Positions 18,359-27,284 of a stretch of 27,395 nt of DNA are shown piece after piece. Numbering within the stretch: the stretch's first letter is position 1; every line of letters starts with the position of its first letter. This stretch comes from Girardia tigrina (taxonomy: Eukaryota; Platyhelminthes; Tricladida; Dugesiidae). The stretch is from contig MQRK01216367.1 of assembly GCA_001938485.1 (NCBI GenBank), positions 1-27,395 of the forward strand. The letters are read 5' to 3'. The notes beneath the pieces are model-generated. The model saw nothing but the letters and a program-made list of their open reading frames with translations. It was not told the DNA's origin and did not search any database. Position numbers and translations under genes: made by a program.

Positions 18359-18420
18359 TGTCTGAAAATAATCACGCGTCCATGATTCATGGACCTGCAT
18401 GTCTCCAGGAATTTCAGACA
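18359..18420. repeat. 62-bp nested palindrome
   Basis: The segment begins TGTCTGAAA and ends TTTCAGACA, a perfect 9-bp inverted repeat. At its centre is TCCATGATTCATGGA (18379-18393), perfect 7-bp arms around one base. It might be a tiny palindromic element, a binding site, or one edge of an LTR. Confidence 0.75.
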
Positions 18421-18499
18421 CGCCAAGGCACACAGTCACCGATTCCTATAATGTAAGAAAAATTTCAAAATTTAAAAAATTATTTCAGGAACACACCTA

Positions 18500-18960
18500 C
18501 TCGTATTGACCAATCGGCATCATGAAAAACTCTAGACCATTAGTTGGCACTAGATAATTGGACAGGAGTAGACGAAAGGGTGTCTCTTCAACCCTATATA
18601 AGAAACGACCAACCCGGCATTAAAAAAAGAACATTTCAAAATATTTTGAGAACAATAAGACTACACAATTTAACCAAAAAACAAAACATAAAACAAAACA
18701 AAAGACGATTTGCAATAGTTTCCGAGAATAACTTTGAAGGTTAATTTGAAGACGATAGCAAGATACTATTCGACGTACGAGACGACACGCGACAAGGACC
18801 TAATTGGACGAAGAGAAAATACTTAACGAGACCGATATTCCGACCGAGATATCCTATTAGCAGCGTTTAACGATTATAGTAATTTTAATTTCTGTGTATA
18901 TATTACTTATTAATTAATAAACATTTTTAAATGACGATTTTATTTTCTTACATGATTTAT
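18500..18960 (+). promoter_or_regulatory. Possible LTR or promoter region
   Basis: A TATA-type box (CCTATATAAG, about 18592-18601) lies in less AT-rich sequence, and an AATAAA signal follows at about 18916. This spacing resembles the promoter-to-polyadenylation layout of an LTR. Clear LTR ends or a second copy were not seen. A 66-residue frame (18544-18744) runs across it and is probably not a gene. Confidence 0.3.
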
Positions 18961-19006
18961 TATTTATGAGTAATTTTCAAGACGCATTTTTTATTACTGT
19001 CGTAGC

Positions 19007-19252
19007 GTGAATCACTTCGTCGTCCCGTCGCCGTACACGTTTACTATGCCCAGAGAGAATTTGCGTTCAAACGCACAGTGGAAGAGTGTCGGTAATCACA
19101 CCGACCCGATTATCGTAGAGGTGGTTTCGGTGCCTCTCGAGTCGTTCCTTCAAGGAAGCCGCAATAAGTTATTTATCGATGACGTAGAAGCGCGAGTTCG
19201 TCCGTGTCGAACGACCGAATATTCAAGAGAACATTTTAAATTCCAAATATAA
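19007..19252 (+). CDS. Hypothetical small protein, 81 residues
   Basis: Not recognised. The frame covers a GC-richer island that starts abruptly near 18990 and ends at the stop. It starts MNHFVVPSPYTFTMPRENLR and runs through IIVEVVSVPLESFLQGSRNK to an Arg-rich end (DVEARVRPCRTTEYSREH). Composition is strongly protein-like, with many Arg, Val and Pro and few Asn or Lys, in contrast with flanking DNA. No signal peptide, membrane segment or known motif is visible. It follows a TATA/AATAAA region that may be an LTR or a promoter, so it could be an element-encoded fragment, an exon, or a degraded gene. Confidence 0.35.
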   Translation: MNHFVVPSPYTFTMPRENLRSNAQWKSVGNHTDPIIVEVVSVPLESFLQGSRNKLFIDDVEARVRPCRTTEYSREHFKFQI

Positions 19253-19259
19253 TTTACTT

Positions 19260-20290
19260 TACGATTTGAGTCACTTTTGTTGGTGTTTTTATATAGATAA
19301 TTAATGTTGTGAGGAGTGAAGTTTCATTAATCATGGTTGAGTATTAATTATTAATTATGCTGATTAAGATTTTGATGGTTTATATGATAAATAGGAACAC
19401 AGTTTTTCGATTATAATTTATAAATAGGGAGTTTAATTTATAGTTTATGAACTAAGACCGTGAAAATTTATTTATCGTGGATTCAAAGCTTATCGAATAA
19501 ATGTAGTTAGGTTTGTTTGTATATACTATAAAGAGCGAAAGTTGAGATCAGGAAATGAGGTTAATAAAATGAAAAGAATTACCTCCCCTATCTATGCGGA
19601 TATTTCATTAACAAATAAGTTAAGAAATTTTGATTAAAAATTTTCTTAAGAATTGAAAAAGTGCCCCAAGGTCAGGATGTAATTTGGGCATTTTAAACAA
19701 GCGGATTTAATAATCGGATTTATCGAGGATTGATTTTGATATTGAATTTTTATAATGGAATTGTATTGACGAAGTTTATAATCGAATTCTATTTATTTGC
19801 TTTAATTCATCCGACAAAAATTCTATTGTGAATATCATTTATTTTCAATAGTTGAAAGTTCGAGTTTCTTCGAGGAATCGTTCCGTAGAAAATTATCTAG
19901 TGTTGAACTCTGACATTTATCGATATAATTATTATGATATTTGAGAAATAATGCTGACTTAGTATAAGATGAGATATAATGATAATTAGTAAAAGCTGCT
20001 GTTGGTCGTTTATTCTATAAGGTTGATTAATAAAGATTGTTAATGATTTTATAAGATTGAATCTATAGGGTTAGTTCTGCAATGTTAATTCTATAGTGTT
20101 GATTCTATGATAAAGGGTTCTCAGCACATAATTGAATTCTAATGAAGCGCATATTCTGCTCTAAGTTAACAAACAACAGTGCCACAGGTTATTAAAACAC
20201 AACAAACAGATGCACCAAGTTCACACGCAGACACAACATTGCCGTAAGTTTCATAGCACACAGTAAACATAATAATAGATGATATAAAGT
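19260..20290. other. Spacer, no gene seen
   Basis: AT-rich. At about 20015-20115 there are loose repeats of GATTCTATA/GGTTGATT-like words, too degenerate to define a unit. Confidence 0.5.
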
Positions 20291-20296
20291 ATCGAG

Positions 20297-20574
20297 TTAT
20301 AGTTTAAGAAAAACATCATCCCCGAGCGACACTCCGCTAGGTGGGGGGCCCATAGCCCATCCCGCCTTGACTCGAACCCGAAGGTCCTTCGGACTCTTCA
20401 CTGCCAGGCAGATGTCGAGCGAGAAGAGACGTCCGATCCAAGTATACAGTAAATTAGGTAAATAGTCGAGTAAGTTATAAGTAAAGTTTAAATTGAGGTA
20501 GGGTTGTGGTTGACCCTTAACAATCACTGGGGCTTAGAGCTTTTGAAAATGTTACTAACAAAAGGGTCGTGACA
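20297..20574 (-). mobile_element. Possible LTR end (TGTCACGACCC), weak
   Basis: Read on the minus strand, the segment starts TGTCACGACCCTTTTG, a start typical of many LTRs. It then passes into a GC-rich part with the palindrome CCGAAGGACCTTCGG. The opposite end was not found, so the assignment rests on one terminus and on composition. The 76-residue minus frame here is not convincing as a gene. Confidence 0.25.
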
Positions 20575-20579
20575 GAAGA

Positions 20580-21520
20580 ATAATGTATGGGATAATTTTC
20601 AATGATAGTGTCGTTCTTTTAATATTATCCTCTGTTCTGCGTTTATACCTTTCAGTTCAAAAGATAAGATAATCACTAAAAGAAATATGGTAGGAATTTG
20701 TAGATATTTTGCTGTATGTATGATTTTCTGTCTGATTCTTCATTTATTTTTACATTTGTTTGGTCTTTTAATTGATGCCATTTGTGTGAATGTCTACCTT
20801 TTTTGAACATTTCTGCTCTAATCTGTGGTTTATTATGCTGGTATATCTGATCCAGATTCTGATTTCTAACAAATTGAACGGTTGCCTTTTTTTTCTATTG
20901 ATGTAATCTCGTTATTTTCAATTATTTCAAATACTGATTTAAGTAAATCTGATCCTTCTATGTTACCATAATCAGATACTGTTTCATCCTTATAATTCTG
21001 TAGTGTTAGATTAAAGATAAATAATAATAAATAATTAGAGATGCTATAACTGTATGAAAGGGTGCATTATGGTGTATTGCATCCATTAAAGCTGTAACTC
21101 CATAAATATCTTGTGAATGGTGAGGCGACTTTACCGCGGAGGACTTTGTTTGGGCTATTTGTTTATTTATTTTATAATAAGAGAAAAAACGATATTTTTT
21201 TACAAATATTTATTAAATAATAAATCAAAATCTCATACAATAAATGCAATAAAATTTACAACAAAACAAGAAGATCAATTTAATTTTATTCACGTTTGAT
21301 CATGTATTTGATCATAATGAAACATTAGAGATTTTATTTTCAGCTCGGTTATGTATTTTATCATAGCCAAGCAAATATTATTTTATTTGGACTCGAACAA
21401 CAATTTAGGCTGTTCAGGTAAAAGAAGTCAAATAATGTTAAAAAAGTTATAATTATTTTAAAATATTTTATGACTTAAAAAAAAGATAATTTATAATTAA
21501 TTTACCTTCGAAAATTTCAA
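20580..21520. other. AT-rich spacer, no gene seen
   Basis: Contains a degenerate repeated word (GATCATGTATTTGATCATAA, then GGTTATGTATTTTATCATAG) at about 21297-21367. No gene or element recognised. Confidence 0.55.
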
Positions 21521-21522
21521 TT

Positions 21523-22107
21523 CTATATTTCTATTGTTGTATATAATATGCTTGATAATGTCGTTCTACGCTTTGAAGTGTTTCGTCTCAAAAATTTTCC
21601 ATGAAAATATATGTTCAATTTTCGCTCATTCATTCGATAAACAAAATCCCCAGAAGTTTTTATGTCTTTTATTTTTGATATGCTATCAACTTCCCAAGGA
21701 TCATAACTCAAAAAGTCTTGATCTCCGTTAGTGTAAAGAAGAACTCGAAGGGTTATATTACTATATGGTTTGTCTAAGAAGGAAATCTTAAATAAGAATG
21801 CCTGATTTGTGGTTAGATCAGAAAATATAAGATGATGCGGCAGCAGCGCAGTGAAAGCGTTCATTATTGATCTCCTACGAGTTGTCAAGGGGGAGGGAAT
21901 GAGTTCGATTACATTATTATTATATTTATTAGTATTATTATTATCCTGATTATTATTTAAATTATTATTATTTTTTAAGCATAAATATACATATAACATA
22001 AATACATCAATGTCATCCAACATCAGCGACAACCGTGCGAGTCCGCGACCGAACAATACCACCTCGCGAGGAGCACGCGCCCGGAGATTCTCTGTCAATC
22101 GTCTCAC
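21523..22107 (-). CDS. Hypothetical protein, 194 residues, Asn-rich insert
   Basis: Not recognised. This is the longest open frame in the window. The first Met is at 22107 in a GC-rich patch; a Met at residue 29 (MLDDIDVFMLYVYLCLK) or one at about residue 82 (MNAFTALLPHHLIFSDL) could also be the start. Residues 46-65 are an Asn-rich run encoded by an AAT microsatellite, so part of the length may come from repeat expansion. The C-terminal half (LRVLLYTNGDQDFLSYDPWE, then DFVYRMNERKLNIYFHGKFL) reads as genuine soluble protein, ending in a basic stretch. It is followed 214 bases upstream by another minus-strand frame of similar size. The two may be neighbours in one gene set or exons of one gene. 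Confidence 0.45.
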   Translation of the reverse strand: MRRLTENLRARAPREVVLFGRGLARLSLMLDDIDVFMLYVYLCLKNNNNLNNNQDNNNTNKYNNNVIELIPSPLTTRRRSIMNAFTALLPHHLIFSDLTTNQAFLFKISFLDKPYSNITLRVLLYTNGDQDFLSYDPWEVDSISKIKDIKTSGDFVYRMNERKLNIYFHGKFLRRNTSKRRTTLSSILYTTIEI

Positions 22108-22180
22108 GACCTCCGACTACCGGCACAGTATCTCGAACACTTTTGCAATCAACGGACGATCGGGTGCACGGACATACACA
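22015..22180. other. GC-rich patch
   Basis: A short stretch with many CG dinucleotides (CGCGAGGAGCACGCGCCCGG, about 22063-22082) in AT-rich DNA. It overlaps the 5' end of the 194-residue frame and could be a promoter-proximal region or a fragment of something inserted. Confidence 0.5.
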
Positions 22181-22320
22181 AATAAATAAACCTTTTCATT
22201 CTTTTTCTCATACCTGTTATCAGATTCTATCAAATGTTTCAAGCAATTTTTCATGGGAACATTATTCAAGCTAGACGTACACCAAAAACTGACATTTTTG
22301 ATCTTATTAGTCTGAGGAGT

Positions 22321-22884
22321 TTATTTTCTACTCTCGAATTCTTGAACGATAATTTCGGGATTCAATGAAGAAACAAGTTTTCCTTTGGAGCTGGTTGAGT
22401 CGAATAATTCCCAATCAACATGACAATCTTCACTAATCGAGTTACAAGACAAAATCGAGGATAATTCCTCGTTAATATCATTCTCGACTTTCTTACTCTT
22501 TCCTTCCAACAGCATTTCTATCGGTTTATGGTCTACTCTATCGTACGTTGTTACACTAGCCGATAACAGAGTTTCTTCGATACTCAGGGACATATCTAAC
22601 TCAATTGCCGCTTGAACTACATCTAACCAGCGATAATGAACGCGACTGACTTGGAAATATTTGTAAATATTTCTGAATACTTGATCTCCACTCTGCAGAT
22701 TGAGGCAGATATCAAATGGCGATGACGGCAGAGATCGTGTCGATAAAGTCAAGAAACTCGTAACGATTATTTTATTCATGATCACAACATCCTCGATAAC
22801 GTTCTCTAAGATCCGATTGTATACGTAGATCAGATCACAATTGCCAATTTTATCCAATACTTTACTGGAAGAACACTTGATCAT
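22321..22884 (-). CDS. Hypothetical protein, 187 residues
   Basis: Not recognised. The frame is intact from MIKCSSSKVLDKIGNCDLIY at 22884 to the stop at 22321. It has balanced composition: about four Trp/Cys-rich positions, many Ser, Leu and Ile, and an acidic C-terminal third (VENDINEELSSILSCNSISE). The middle (VFRNIYKYFQVSRVHYRWLD) is aromatic and basic. There is no signal peptide, membrane segment or low-complexity run, and flanking DNA is far more AT-rich, so I believe it is or was coding. With the 194-residue frame it forms a pair on the same strand. It could be a host gene, a captured virus-like gene, or an element gene; the sequence alone does not decide. Confidence 0.5.
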   Translation of the reverse strand: MIKCSSSKVLDKIGNCDLIYVYNRILENVIEDVVIMNKIIVTSFLTLSTRSLPSSPFDICLNLQSGDQVFRNIYKYFQVSRVHYRWLDVVQAAIELDMSLSIEETLLSASVTTYDRVDHKPIEMLLEGKSKKVENDINEELSSILSCNSISEDCHVDWELFDSTSSKGKLVSSLNPEIIVQEFESRK

Positions 22885-22899
22885 CGTTTGACGAGAAAT

Positions 22900-23819
22900 A
22901 ATTAAAAGTTCTTAAAATTAATTTTGAAGAAATCAAATTTTCAATCGATTATTTATATTTTATTTTTCAGTACATGAACAACTGCGGAGTTACCGCGATA
23001 TTCTTTACATTATTCAAACAAACGCAATAATAAATCTACACATGATTTCCCTACATATATATATATATACATATATATAAAAATATATATCGTTTATTTT
23101 ATTTTAAAACTTTACCCCTTGTTTTACTTTTAAATTTTAAAATCTTAATTTAACGAAATCTAACATTAAATTATAAAATTCTGAATTTAACGAAACCGAA
23201 CATAAGAGATTCTTTTACTCTGAATAAAAACACTTTTTAAGGCAGATATTAAATATTGATTGTCTAATGTAAGGCAGAAATAAGGTTCCTTTATTAGATT
23301 GCACAAATATATAAATAATAAATAATATATCATAATAAATAAATAATATTTTTTAATTTTAATTGGGAGTTGATATCTTTATCGAACATTATTATAATTG
23401 TTATTGATTATAATTGTTATTGACCTGCGTTTTAATTCACAAATATATGGATAATTCGAGTCTTCGATTAATTTATCTGATTTTACAGGTTTTTGAATTT
23501 TTGAAAACAAGATAATAAAAAAAATTTTTAGAAATGATGAATTTAAATATTTATAATTTGATAAATTTGATATCTGGTCGATTTAGAAGTGATTTAATGA
23601 TTTTGTGGTTTGATGGTAGAATTTCATCGGTGATTTCTAATGTCGACTTTCCGGTTTTTGACAGTTAATTTTTATTTTTGACTTGAATATATTTGGAGAT
23701 AATCATTATTTGCGAAGGAGTGTAAGCGTTAATTTCTGCTGGAAAAAATATCGTATCTATTGGTTTTTTTGAATTAGATCATAAATTGTATCTTTTTGGG
23801 TTATTCAATTTAGAAATTG
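22900..23819. other. AT-rich spacer, no gene seen
   Basis: Includes a short (TA)n run at about 23056-23090. No gene recognised. Confidence 0.55.
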
Positions 23820-24186
23820 TATTTTCTGCTAGTTTACAACGATTTGCATGAACTACGATCGAATCGCTATTTTTATTTTTTGTATCAAAGAGTTGCAAAT
23901 TTTTCTGAGAGATTTATAACTTCAAAAGGTCCTTTATATGGTCTACTGAGTTTTGGAGTTTTTCCTTTTTTTGTTCTGGTGTAAAAACTCGAACGATATC
24001 TCCAATTTTGAAGGTATGATCCTTTGCTGTTCTGTCGTAATAATCTTTATATTTCTCTTGTTTAAATTTTATTTTTAGACCAGCTTGTGTATAAACTTCG
24101 AGTAAACGATCATGCATTTGAGTAACGTAATCTGGGATTTCCATAAGATGAGAAGATGGTATTTCGAATTTTAAATCAACTGGCAT
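23820..24186 (-). mobile_element. Gypsy integrase C-terminal fragment
   Basis: The minus strand gives MPVDLKFEIPSSHL, YVTQMHDRLLEVYTQAGLKI, KDYYDRTAKDHTFKIGDIVR, and further on a VVHANRCKLAEN block. This is the order of the region after the integrase core in Ty3/Gypsy Pol (LP.DL.F.IP..., YV..L..RL...Y..A, YYD+.A....FK.GD.V, V.VH.NR.K). The fragment ends only about 140 bases from an LTR on the same strand (24329-24858), too close for a whole element. It is an old, broken remnant and resembles the fragment at 10879-11100. Confidence 0.85.
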
Positions 24187-24328
24187 AATTGTGTCACGTT
24201 AATATGTCATAAAAAGAGGAATATTCAGTGGAGTCATTTATTGTTGTGTTGTGTTGGGTATTTAATTTGAATTTGAATTCGAACACAACAATCAGAAGGA
24301 TTTATTTAGTGTTCGGCGCTCAACTATA

Positions 24329-24858
24329 TGACCCAACGTTTAATCTCGATGAACTCTTTGACTCCAATAAACAACAAAATTTCTTCGAATAATTGTTTAT
24401 TTCAATGTACAATTACAATCTTTGAGCAAAGGTTTGTAAAACTTTTGAATGATTGGAGGCGAGATTATAAGATGCTATACAGCTTAGAAAATACTAAAAT
24501 AATACTGATATCCTATACAGGAATTGTTCAGTTTTATTATTATTTGTGTTTAATAATAATTTTTTATATAAAGTATTGCTCTATTTATACTAGAGCTATA
24601 TATATATGTAGCATAAATATATTAAAATATTTAAAAAAATTTTTTTTAAAAAATAATTATTATCATTATTAGGTCTTTTGGCCATAAATCATTAAGGCCA
24701 ATATATAAATTAATTACTTTTGCCCAAATGGGCTTAATTATTAATGGCCTAATGGCCAATTTCTATTTGTCGGCAGATAAGCCGAAACTTATTTTCATTA
24801 AAAAGGGGAATATACCCCAAAATTTTCATTTTTAATTTATTTTTTATTAAGTAAGTCA
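24329..24858 (-). mobile_element. LTR, second copy, minus strand
   Basis: Inverted copy of the LTR at 5815-6425. On the minus strand it starts TGACTTACTT and ends CGTTGGGTCA, so the ends are TGAC...GTCA. It keeps the palindromic TATA box (24578-24596), the AATAAA region and the primer-binding-site-like sequence just past its end (about 24304-24322). Similarity to the first copy continues about 50 bases into the leader. The copies differ in length (530 and 611 bases) and in their upstream parts, so the insertions are not recent. The plus frame 24328-24672 is antisense to it and not a gene. Confidence 0.65.
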
Positions 24859-24884
24859 GAATTATTATTATTTTTTCAAAAGAT

Positions 24885-25250
24885 CCTGCAATGTTTCGTG
24901 GACATATGGGAGGGAAGAGCAGAATTCCGGAGGCTTGGAAAACGGCGAAGGTCGTGATCCTATACAAAGGAAAGGGGTCCAAGAGGGAACTAAACAATTA
25001 TAGAGGAATATTCCTACTCGATGTAGGAGGAAAGATCATGGCCCGAATCATTGCAAATAGATTAATAACACATCTTGAAAGGGTACTAGACGACTGGGCA
25101 ATTTGGTTTCAGATCAAAAAGAAGCACGGCGCACGCAATAGGTATCATACGAAAGATACAAGAGGCCAGATACCGGAATATAAATGTTTTTGCTATCTAC
25201 ATCGACCTTGAAAAGGTATTCGACTGCGTACCCTTCAATGTACAGCGTTG
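24885..25250 (+). mobile_element. Non-LTR retrotransposon (LINE) reverse transcriptase fragment
   Basis: The plus frame contains IPEAWKTAKVVILYKGKG, then NNYRGIFLLDVGGKIMARII and NRLITHLE. These are the first conserved blocks of LINE reverse transcriptase (IP..W....V...YKGKG....NYR.IsLL...GKi..rii..RL). After HGARN the similarity moves to another frame: GIIRKIQEARYRNINVF and YIDLEKVFDCVP. The latter is motif A, with the catalytic Asp in the F-x-D-L-x-K-A-F-D pattern. So there is one frameshift near 25140. The YxDD-containing palm and everything downstream are missing; similarity stops near 25250, where a minus-strand FLYWCH fragment begins. The left end adjoins the LTR at 24858. I could not assign a clade. 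Confidence 0.85.
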
Positions 25251-25251
25251 A

Positions 25252-25545
25252 ATTGTATGGTTGACTAGAGTGGTAACTTAGAAGAAATATTGCAGCGTCA
25301 AGTGGAATACCAGTGCTAGATTTCTGAATAATTTGCCTCGGGGCCTCTACTGTCTGCGATGTACGAGTTTCAACCACCTGAGCAATGTTCCAAGCGGCAA
25401 CTTTACCTGGCTCAAGAGCATGATTATGCTCAGAAGGGTGACCTAAAATAATAGATGCATCGTTGTTGTTTGAAGTACGAATTCTTCCTTTACATTTATG
25501 TTGTTCATAAGCAACACAGGGCCAGGAATTTAAATTGATTGTAAA
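25252..25545 (-). pseudogene. FLYWCH-type zinc-finger fragment
   Basis: The minus frame gives FTINLNSWPCVAYEQHKCKG, then HPSEHNHALEPGKVAAWN, followed by VEAPRQIIQKSSTGIPLDAA. This fits the FLYWCH zinc finger (W.C......C+.R..T....... HNH.P), here with W-P-C, HKCKGR and EHNHA, plus the segment that usually follows (P..II......IP...A). FLYWCH domains occur in host DNA-binding proteins and in MULE-type transposases, and are often multiplied in insect genomes. The frame opens directly after TTTGTTAG (25546-25553), which looks like a 3' splice site, so this could be one exon. Downstream the frame runs into sequence antisense to the LINE fragment. The FFLY part of the domain start is weak. Confidence 0.7.
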
Positions 25546-25553
25546 CTAACAAA

Positions 25554-25797
25554 TTCAATTATTTAAACAAATGATTAAATAAAGTATATTAATTACGATA
25601 CTTAGTTTTTTCTACAAAATAAATGTATTTTTTAAATTTCAATGATTGTGATCACAACAAGAACTAACTGTCTAATTCAATTATTTAAACAAATGATTAA
25701 ATAAAGTATATTAATTACGATACTTAGTTTTTTTCTACAAAATAAATGTATTTTTTAAATTTAAATGATTGTGATCACAACAAGAAATAACTATCTC
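25554..25797. repeat. 122-bp tandem duplication
   Basis: 25554-25675 and 25676-25797 are almost identical, differing at a few bases including one T-run length change. Each copy contains AATGATTGTGATCACAACAA with the palindrome TTGTGATCACAA. The duplication lies just upstream (minus sense) of the FLYWCH fragment. Confidence 0.95.
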
Positions 25798-25932
25798 TTA
25801 TTCAACCATCTCTCATTGCAATCACAATCACTTAAAAACTTGAAACTTTATAGATGACACTCAGTTTGGGTGTCTCAAAAGCCGTTTTAGAAAACGTCAT
25901 TTTGTCACCAGGAAGATTCAAATTGGTAATTT

Positions 25933-26328
25933 TTAACTATTATCATTCGATAAAAATGGAGCTAACAGTCCAATCAATTTTTTTATTATTATAGCGCATT
26001 CCTTTACCCAATTTTTGACATCAATTTCAATGTTTTCCCAATAGTTCTTTTCCTTTATTTTTTTTAATGTTTTTCTTATTGAAAGTTGACCCCGTAATAT
26101 ACCATCATGATATTGCATCATTATCAATTGCCTTTGTTCTTTAGGTATGACAATCAGATCTTTCATACCTCCAGGATACAGTAAGACATTATTTTGAAGT
26201 TTATACTTTTGACTGGTATTATTTAATATATTTGCTTTTATTCCTTTTAATTCGGGATCCATGTCTTGGAGTTTTTCAATTTCTGTTTTTGATTTGAGTT
26301 GAAGATTAAGATTTGCTAACTCTAACAT
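25933..26328 (-). mobile_element. Gypsy Pol fragment: integrase zinc-binding region
   Basis: The minus frame (131 residues) includes LKGIKANILN, NNVLLYPGGMKDLIVIPKEQ, then RGQLSIRKTLKKIKEKNYWE and DVKNWVKECAIIIKK. This is the region between RNase H and the integrase core of Ty3/Gypsy Pol, the H2C2-type zinc-binding module (VP...+..ll...H....GH.g..kT...i...YYW.....dV..yv..C..C). On the same strand, about 1.75 kb further, is the integrase C-terminal fragment (23820-24186); between them lie an LTR, a LINE piece, the FLYWCH fragment and a tandem repeat. It is an old, broken remnant. Confidence 0.8.
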
Positions 26329-26330
26329 TT

Positions 26331-27178
26331 GTTACGACACGATCTTAAAAGTGTAGCACAATCTTCAAAGAATAGGGAAATAGTCTAACTCGACTATTCC
26401 CCAGTATGTTTAAATAGGCCCTGTCCAACAATAAACCCCGCGGTCTGATAAACTCTGCAGTAGGTCCCTAGCGAACGAAATTGTCAAAATTGTTCGGAAA
26501 AACGATTGACCTTATCCGACAGTCACCGGTTGATGGCGATAGAGCGATAGTGCAGTTAAATTCCTTGAAAAATCATAAAAATTTACAGATGAAACGTACC
26601 CAAATCCAACACTAGCGATAATCGTCGCAGACGTCTCCAGTGGGTAGCCTGTCTACAGACATCGAAGGGCATGGATTTGACAGATATATGCGAACCCCCT
26701 CGAATTGTGTTTGAGATCATTCAGGTCACATAATCATGCTACCTTGTACATAATGCATGTATACAGAATACCAAGCCGCATCTACCAGGTCTAACAACGA
26801 ACACAGAATAAACAAATCACTGCGAACAAATCGGCATTGACAGGTAAGCACATATACCCTGAAACACCCGGACAGTGTGCACATGACATCAGATATAAAT
26901 ACTTGTTGCGATAAAATAGAATCAACGAACAATTATTAGCAAGAAGCAACTCTCTGGATCTCGACCACACTGTAATTGAGATTTTGTTTTTTTATTATTT
27001 ACTCGGTAATTTGAATAAGTGTATTTAATTGAATTTGAATAATTGTATTTAATTGAATATTCTTTAATAAATGTATTATTTAATAAAAACTATTTCTTGT
27101 CTAATTAATTTAATTAGAGTTAACCTGAAAGCCTGTATATTCGTTTGACTTAATTAGAATCTTTCCCGGTCGTCGTCA
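26331..27178 (+). mobile_element. Possible LTR or promoter-bearing repeat
   Basis: The region begins near TGTTACGACACG, a common LTR-type start, directly beside the Gypsy fragment. It has the 12-base palindrome TGTCTACAGACA (about 26650), a TATA box (TATAAATA, 26894-26901) in less AT-rich sequence, and AATAAA-type signals at about 27066-27090. No second copy lies in the window and the right end is uncertain. A solo LTR of another family is likely but unproven. The minus frame 26932-26726 is probably chance. Confidence 0.35.
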
Positions 27179-27284
27179 TTGTCCTCGTTTTTTCCTTAGA
27201 AAGATAAATAATCCAACTGATCGTCGAATATACATGATTAATAGTTCGAATTGTAAATCGGATTAGAGGGCAAAATCTAAAGTA

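Noticed and set aside
20375-20400. TTCGAGTC-like word on the minus strand as the T arm of a tRNA.
   Set aside because: The required T-stem pairing, acceptor stem and anticodon arm cannot be found around it.
24328-24672. Plus-strand 114-residue frame.
   Set aside because: It is antisense through the LTR and dominated by Tyr/Ile from AT-rich DNA.
5815-24858. Inverted repeats about 18 kb apart as termini of a single Polinton-like element.
   Set aside because: The repeats have LTR features (TATA box, AATAAA, TGAC...GTCA ends, primer-site-like sequence), and no polymerase B, packaging ATPase, protease or capsid protein was recognised between them.
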